The position numbers and the translations under genes are program-made. A stretch of 42,745 nt of DNA from Fusicatenibacter saccharivorans (GTDB lineage: Bacteria > Bacillota > Clostridia > Lachnospirales > Lachnospiraceae), in the NCBI RefSeq assembly GCF_015557635.1, contig NZ_JADNOP010000022.1, forward strand, positions 1 through 42,745. The letters run 5' to 3'. The notes under the pieces are model-generated. The model was given only the letters and a program-made list of their open reading frames with translations. It was not told where the DNA came from and ran no database searches. Every line of letters begins with the position of its first letter. Position 1 is the stretch's first letter. Positions 39,770 through 42,745 of this stretch are shown piece after piece.

Positions 39770-40312
39770 ATGAAATATTCTACCCGCCTTAGCGATGCTG
39801 TTCATATTCTGGCTTTTATCGCTCTGTACCCAGACTGCGACCTGACCAGTAACAAGCTGGCAGAGAGCATTCAGACGAATCCTGCCTATGTGCGCCAGCT
39901 CATGTCCGCCCTGCGGAAGGGAGGACTGCTGGTCAGCGTGAAGGGACATCCCCGACCTGCTCTGGCTCGTGAGCCGGAGAAAATCACTCTACTGGATGCC
40001 TATCGGGCAGTAGAGGGCAACAAGCCCCTGCTCCATCAGGACATCCACACCAATCCTGCCTGTGGCGTGGGTGTAAATATTCAACTGGTGCTGCGGGATT
40101 TTTACTTGGACATTCAAAAAACAGCGGAACAAAGAATGCAAGGAATCACGTTGAAAGATGTGCTGGAACAATATCACATGACTCCCATTGGTTACTCCTG
40201 TCCTTTTGCCAAACGTATGCGGGAGCTGGTGCAGAAAGAGATAGGTGATGGTGTCCGTATCTTGGATTACACCCATGACGCTGGTCCTGAACCAGAAATA
40301 TTTCAGAAGTAA
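39770..40312 (+). CDS. Rrf2 family regulator
   Basis: A 180-residue Rrf2 winged-helix regulator. The HTH covers residues 1-65, with TSNKLAESIQTNPAYVRQLM as the recognition region and GHPRPALAREPEKITLLD as the wing. A single Cys in NPACGVGVNIQ (about residue 99) stands at the YwnA-type position, not in the three-Cys IscR cluster pattern. The C-terminus is about 40 residues longer than usual and has another Cys in SCPFAKRM. Redox or electrophile sensing is plausible. AAGGAG precedes the ATG. It is divergent from the sirtuin operon. Confidence 0.92.
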   Translation: MKYSTRLSDAVHILAFIALYPDCDLTSNKLAESIQTNPAYVRQLMSALRKGGLLVSVKGHPRPALAREPEKITLLDAYRAVEGNKPLLHQDIHTNPACGVGVNIQLVLRDFYLDIQKTAEQRMQGITLKDVLEQYHMTPIGYSCPFAKRMRELVQKEIGDGVRILDYTHDAGPEPEIFQK

Positions 40313-40365
40313 AGTTTCTTTTTCCTTCAGCCTATGGTAAGATAGACTTTAAGGAGGAGTGCTAA

Positions 40366-40752
40366 ATGATTCAGAACCCCTTACCACACGACCACGGACA
40401 AACTATCGAGCAGGAACTGGAACATATGCCCAGCGTAGAAAACTTTCAAACCGTAGCTGATATTTTCAAGCAGCTGGGGGATGGCAGCCGTATTCGCATT
40501 TTTTGGTTGCTTTGCCACTGTGAGGAATGTGTTATCAATCTTTCAGCCATGGTAAATATGAGCAGTCCTGCAGTTTCTCACCATCTCAAGCAGTTGAAAT
40601 CAGCAGGTCTGATCGTTAGCCGCCGGGACGGAAAAGAGGTCTATTATAAAGCGGCCGATACCGAGCAGGCCCGAAATTTCCATCACATGATTGAGTGGCT
40701 TGTAAAAATCGCCTGTCCGTCGCAAGTAGAAAAACAAAAAGGAACGCCATGA
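40366..40752 (+). CDS. ArsR/SmtB family regulator with CxC motif
   Basis: A 128-residue winged-helix repressor. LGDGSRIRIFWLLCHCEECVINLS carries CHCEEC, a candidate soft-metal site, followed by SSPAVSHHLKQLKSAGLI as the recognition helix and the wing RRDGKEVYYKA. An N-terminal His-rich stretch (PHDHG) could add ligands. This is the CadC/SmtB/NmtR-like group, but no metal pump lies beside it. AAGGAGG is seven bases upstream. Its TGA overlaps the ATG of the AraC gene, so the two are translationally coupled. Confidence 0.92.
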   Translation: MIQNPLPHDHGQTIEQELEHMPSVENFQTVADIFKQLGDGSRIRIFWLLCHCEECVINLSAMVNMSSPAVSHHLKQLKSAGLIVSRRDGKEVYYKAADTEQARNFHHMIEWLVKIACPSQVEKQKGTP

Positions 40753-41771
40753 AAAAAGAAGAATCCAAAGTTATCGCTCAAAAATTTCAAAAGATTCCAA
40801 ACGGCACCCTCGCCTTGAAGCATTGCCGGGCTGGCGGAACGGGTACCACACTCTTTGGAGAACAGTTTCGAGCGGTTACCGCTGGAAAAGGGGTTATGGA
40901 GGCATATGAAACTTTTCCTGGAATAGAGGTATCCTTCAATGTTTTTCTTGCTTCAGAGATCAAGTTTCAGCATGATGCTTCGGATTCTGTTTTAGAAATT
41001 TACTATTGTTGCAGTGGTCGCGTGGGTTGGAATATGCAAGACGGTACTGCCGTCTATTTAGGTAGAGGTGATGTGACAGCACACAGTATGGCCTGCTGCG
41101 CGGATTCCGCCATGATGTTTCCCCTAGGATATTCAGAGGGAATTTCCATTTCCGTGGATCTGAAACAGCTCTCTTCCATTTGCCCGGAAGTTTTAAAGAA
41201 TGCCGGTGTGGAGGCAGACCAGTTACGGGATCGATTTTGCTCCGGAAAGCCATCCGCAATCCCGTCCTGTTCCGATTTAGAGCATATTTTTGCTCCACTC
41301 TTTTCTGCTCCTGTATCCGTTCGAATTTCCCTCTTGAAATTGAAGGTGCTGGAAATTTTGATTTATTTGAGCAATATGAAATCGGAGCATAAAGAATTGA
41401 CTCAATACTTCTCCCAGCAAACCGAATTGATAAAAGAAATTCATCAACAGTTGACAGAGCACTTGGATCAACGATTTACGATTGCAGAACTTTCCAAACA
41501 GTATTTGATAAATACCTCCACTCTAAAGGAGATATTCAAGGCAGTCTACGGCCAGCCTATCGCCACCTATATGAAGGAATTTCGAGTGCGTCAGGCTATG
41601 AAATTATTACGGGAAACAAATGACACTATCGCGGATATTGCTTCCCAGGTAGGCTACCAAACCCAGGGGAAATTTTCAAGCGCTTTTCAGTCTATAGTCA
41701 AAATGTCACCCAGAGAATACAGAAAAATCCAGGGTATAGCTCCATCGGATTCCTTTAGCAAAACACTGTAA
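40749..41771 (+). CDS. AraC-type regulator coupled to ArsR
   Basis: A 340-residue AraC-family activator. The first about 220 residues are a sensor part with many Cys (CCSG, CCAD). The last 100 form the double HTH: FTIAELSKQYLINTSTLKEI, then NDTIADIASQVGYQTQGKFS and the typical SPREYRK end. AAAGGA is seven bases before the ATG. The ArsR-AraC coupling suggests that the metal or thiol sensor sets the level of this activator. Targets are not visible; the gene is the last intact one before the remnant region. Confidence 0.92.
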   Translation: MKKEESKVIAQKFQKIPNGTLALKHCRAGGTGTTLFGEQFRAVTAGKGVMEAYETFPGIEVSFNVFLASEIKFQHDASDSVLEIYYCCSGRVGWNMQDGTAVYLGRGDVTAHSMACCADSAMMFPLGYSEGISISVDLKQLSSICPEVLKNAGVEADQLRDRFCSGKPSAIPSCSDLEHIFAPLFSAPVSVRISLLKLKVLEILIYLSNMKSEHKELTQYFSQQTELIKEIHQQLTEHLDQRFTIAELSKQYLINTSTLKEIFKAVYGQPIATYMKEFRVRQAMKLLRETNDTIADIASQVGYQTQGKFSSAFQSIVKMSPREYRKIQGIAPSDSFSKTL

Positions 41772-41866
41772 TGAAAAATTCTGGTAGACTACTGCCAACA
41801 AAGCCAAGTTCTTCACTTTTGATGTATAGTCAATCAGCGTTGTCATCCTAATCTGTGCTGACTGCA

Positions 41867-42004
41867 TCAGCAGCCGTTTTCCACATACTGAACATAGGAG
41901 ATCAAACCGTCTGTTCTTACAGCATCCAGTGTTTTTACGCTGATTCCCAGTATACTGGCTGCTTCCTTCCTTGTAATCAGTTTATCCATCGCCTTCTTCG
42001 TCAT
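41867..42004 (-). pseudogene. Excisionase-type HTH remnant
   Basis: A 45-codon frame whose core DKLITRKEAASILGISVKTL is a helix_turn_helix_17/excisionase (Xis) DNA-binding motif, ending YVQYVENGC. Intact relatives continue for another 15-20 residues, so it may be truncated. No integrase is near. The start is not firm: ATG at 42004, or at 41989 in better context. Together with the following fragments it marks a scar of mobile DNA. Confidence 0.5.
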
Positions 42005-42274
42005 AGTTCATAGCGAAAGCTCCCTTCCTGTGATAGCTACATACTACCACAAAAGTAATTATCTTTCACTGACAACTATCCTAACACACAGGGATAACTT
42101 GAATAGAGTAAAATGCTCGCATCTATCATTTCAAGCAAGAGAAAATGAAGTGAAATGCTTGCATTCTCTAATGATTATTATGAATTGATTTTTAGGGCAA
42201 CACAATCCGTCGAATTATTTTGCGCTTACTTTCAAAGAATCTTGAAACGCATATTTTTAAAAATGCAGATGTAG

Positions 42275-42433
42275 ACTGTCAAGGAGCTGGAAGCGGATAA
42301 ACTGATCGTCCGCACCGAGTATCCGCAGATTCCGCCGAAGGTGGAATATACGCTTTCGGAACGAGGAAAAACGCTGATGACTGTGCTGGATCAGCTCTGT
42401 GTCTGGGGCGAGGAGAATCGACTGACAGAGTGA
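42275..42433 (+). pseudogene. C-terminal fragment of an HxlR regulator
   Basis: Fifty-two codons: KELEADKLIVRTEYPQIPPK, then VEYTLSERGKTLM and a tail ending RLTE. This is the wing and C-terminal helix of an HxlR regulator, similar in pattern to the intact gene at 36410 but not identical. A TAG precedes it and the HTH part is missing. Confidence 0.8.
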
Positions 42434-42610
42434 CAACTTCCAATGGAGCAGTGAAGCACACTGCCGCCTGTGAGAAATCCTACATCTCTGGGGTGATAAG
42501 AAAAAGTACAGAGAAACCATATTTTCAGAAAGCACTGCCGGGTGCTGTATCAGCATGATACTTGGCAGGCTTTATCCATATCAGTGTATGGAGATTGGAG
42601 ACAACAGCAA

Positions 42611-42745
42611 ATGAAAGAAAACTGTCTATGGTATTGGCAAAAAAAGAGACAGGGCAAATGTCGAAAGGATAGTCCAGAATTAAAGGATGCACTCCTCAGG
42701 AGGATGCTTCCACCAAACAATGAATCTATTACCAAGATATCCAGA
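42611..42745 (+). mobile_element. IS3-family-type transposase OrfA, 5' part (runs off the window)
   Basis: Forty-five codons from ATG 42611 to the edge. The segment RRMLPPNNESITKISR is typical of the HTH start of IS3-family OrfA proteins (LPPNN followed by a helix). GGAG is ten bases upstream. The left inverted repeat of the element could not be placed with confidence in 42434-42610. Confidence 0.6.

Noticed and set aside
41867-42745. Prophage or integrative element
   Set aside because: Only an Xis-like HTH and an IS edge are visible; no integrase, att site pair or structural genes.

Overview
The window looks like a chromosomal segment of an anaerobic Clostridia bacterium, probably Lachnospiraceae or a close relative. 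The reasons are strong AGGAGG-type ribosome binding sites, sigma-A promoters of the TTGACA/TATAAT type, and a Firmicutes housekeeping set (efp, yqeG, nrdR next to a YlmC/YmxH sporulation-type gene). Other marks are an UMF1-type transporter, NhaC, and many small regulators typical of gut clostridia. I saw no rRNA, tRNA or CRISPR array. The left 27 kb is dense, ordinary chromosome; the right 15 kb is accessory, with gene remnants, small operons and one insertion-sequence edge.

Left part (1-27 kb), mostly minus strand: efp with its own terminator; patatin-yqeG; citrate synthase; nrdR-DUF3786; ylmC/ymxH (+) converging on GNAT-acylphosphatase; a CopA-type copper ATPase with a fused CopZ-like tail and two CsoR-like operators over its promoter. 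A LysR gene (+) with a structured leader follows, then DUF1275 with a small membrane protein. A heterodimeric multidrug ABC exporter lies behind a long leader that carries an overlapping small ORF. Next is a five-gene operon with two tandem LeuD/LeuC-type dehydratase pairs plus nhaC, then pyroglutamyl peptidase with an M29-like gene remnant in front, asparaginase, tiny genes and decayed pieces, and an UMF1-type MFS transporter.

Right part (27-42.7 kb): a membrane polyferredoxin (+); a minus-strand run of macrodomain-HTH protein, VWA protein and zinc alcohol dehydrogenase; a truncated iron alcohol dehydrogenase; a MATE pump with a small partner and a LysR gene; a radical SAM gene coupled to the remnant of a DUF5131-like gene; and a flavin reductase divergent from an HxlR regulator.

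The most unusual unit is at 36.9-40.3 kb. Three tandem, clearly paralogous sirtuin-like genes lack the catalytic histidine (Gln, Gln and Glu in its place), as in class M (SirTM) sirtuins, which are protein ADP-ribosyltransferases. They are transcribed divergently from an Rrf2 regulator. The two promoters sit back to back, and two inverted copies of a 13-base box flank them. The usual SirTM partners (GcvH-L, LplA2, adjacent macrodomain) are absent, although a macrodomain protein lies about 6 kb away.

The right end holds a coupled ArsR-AraC regulator pair, an excisionase-like HTH remnant, an HxlR C-terminal fragment, and the start of an IS3-type transposase OrfA cut by the window edge.
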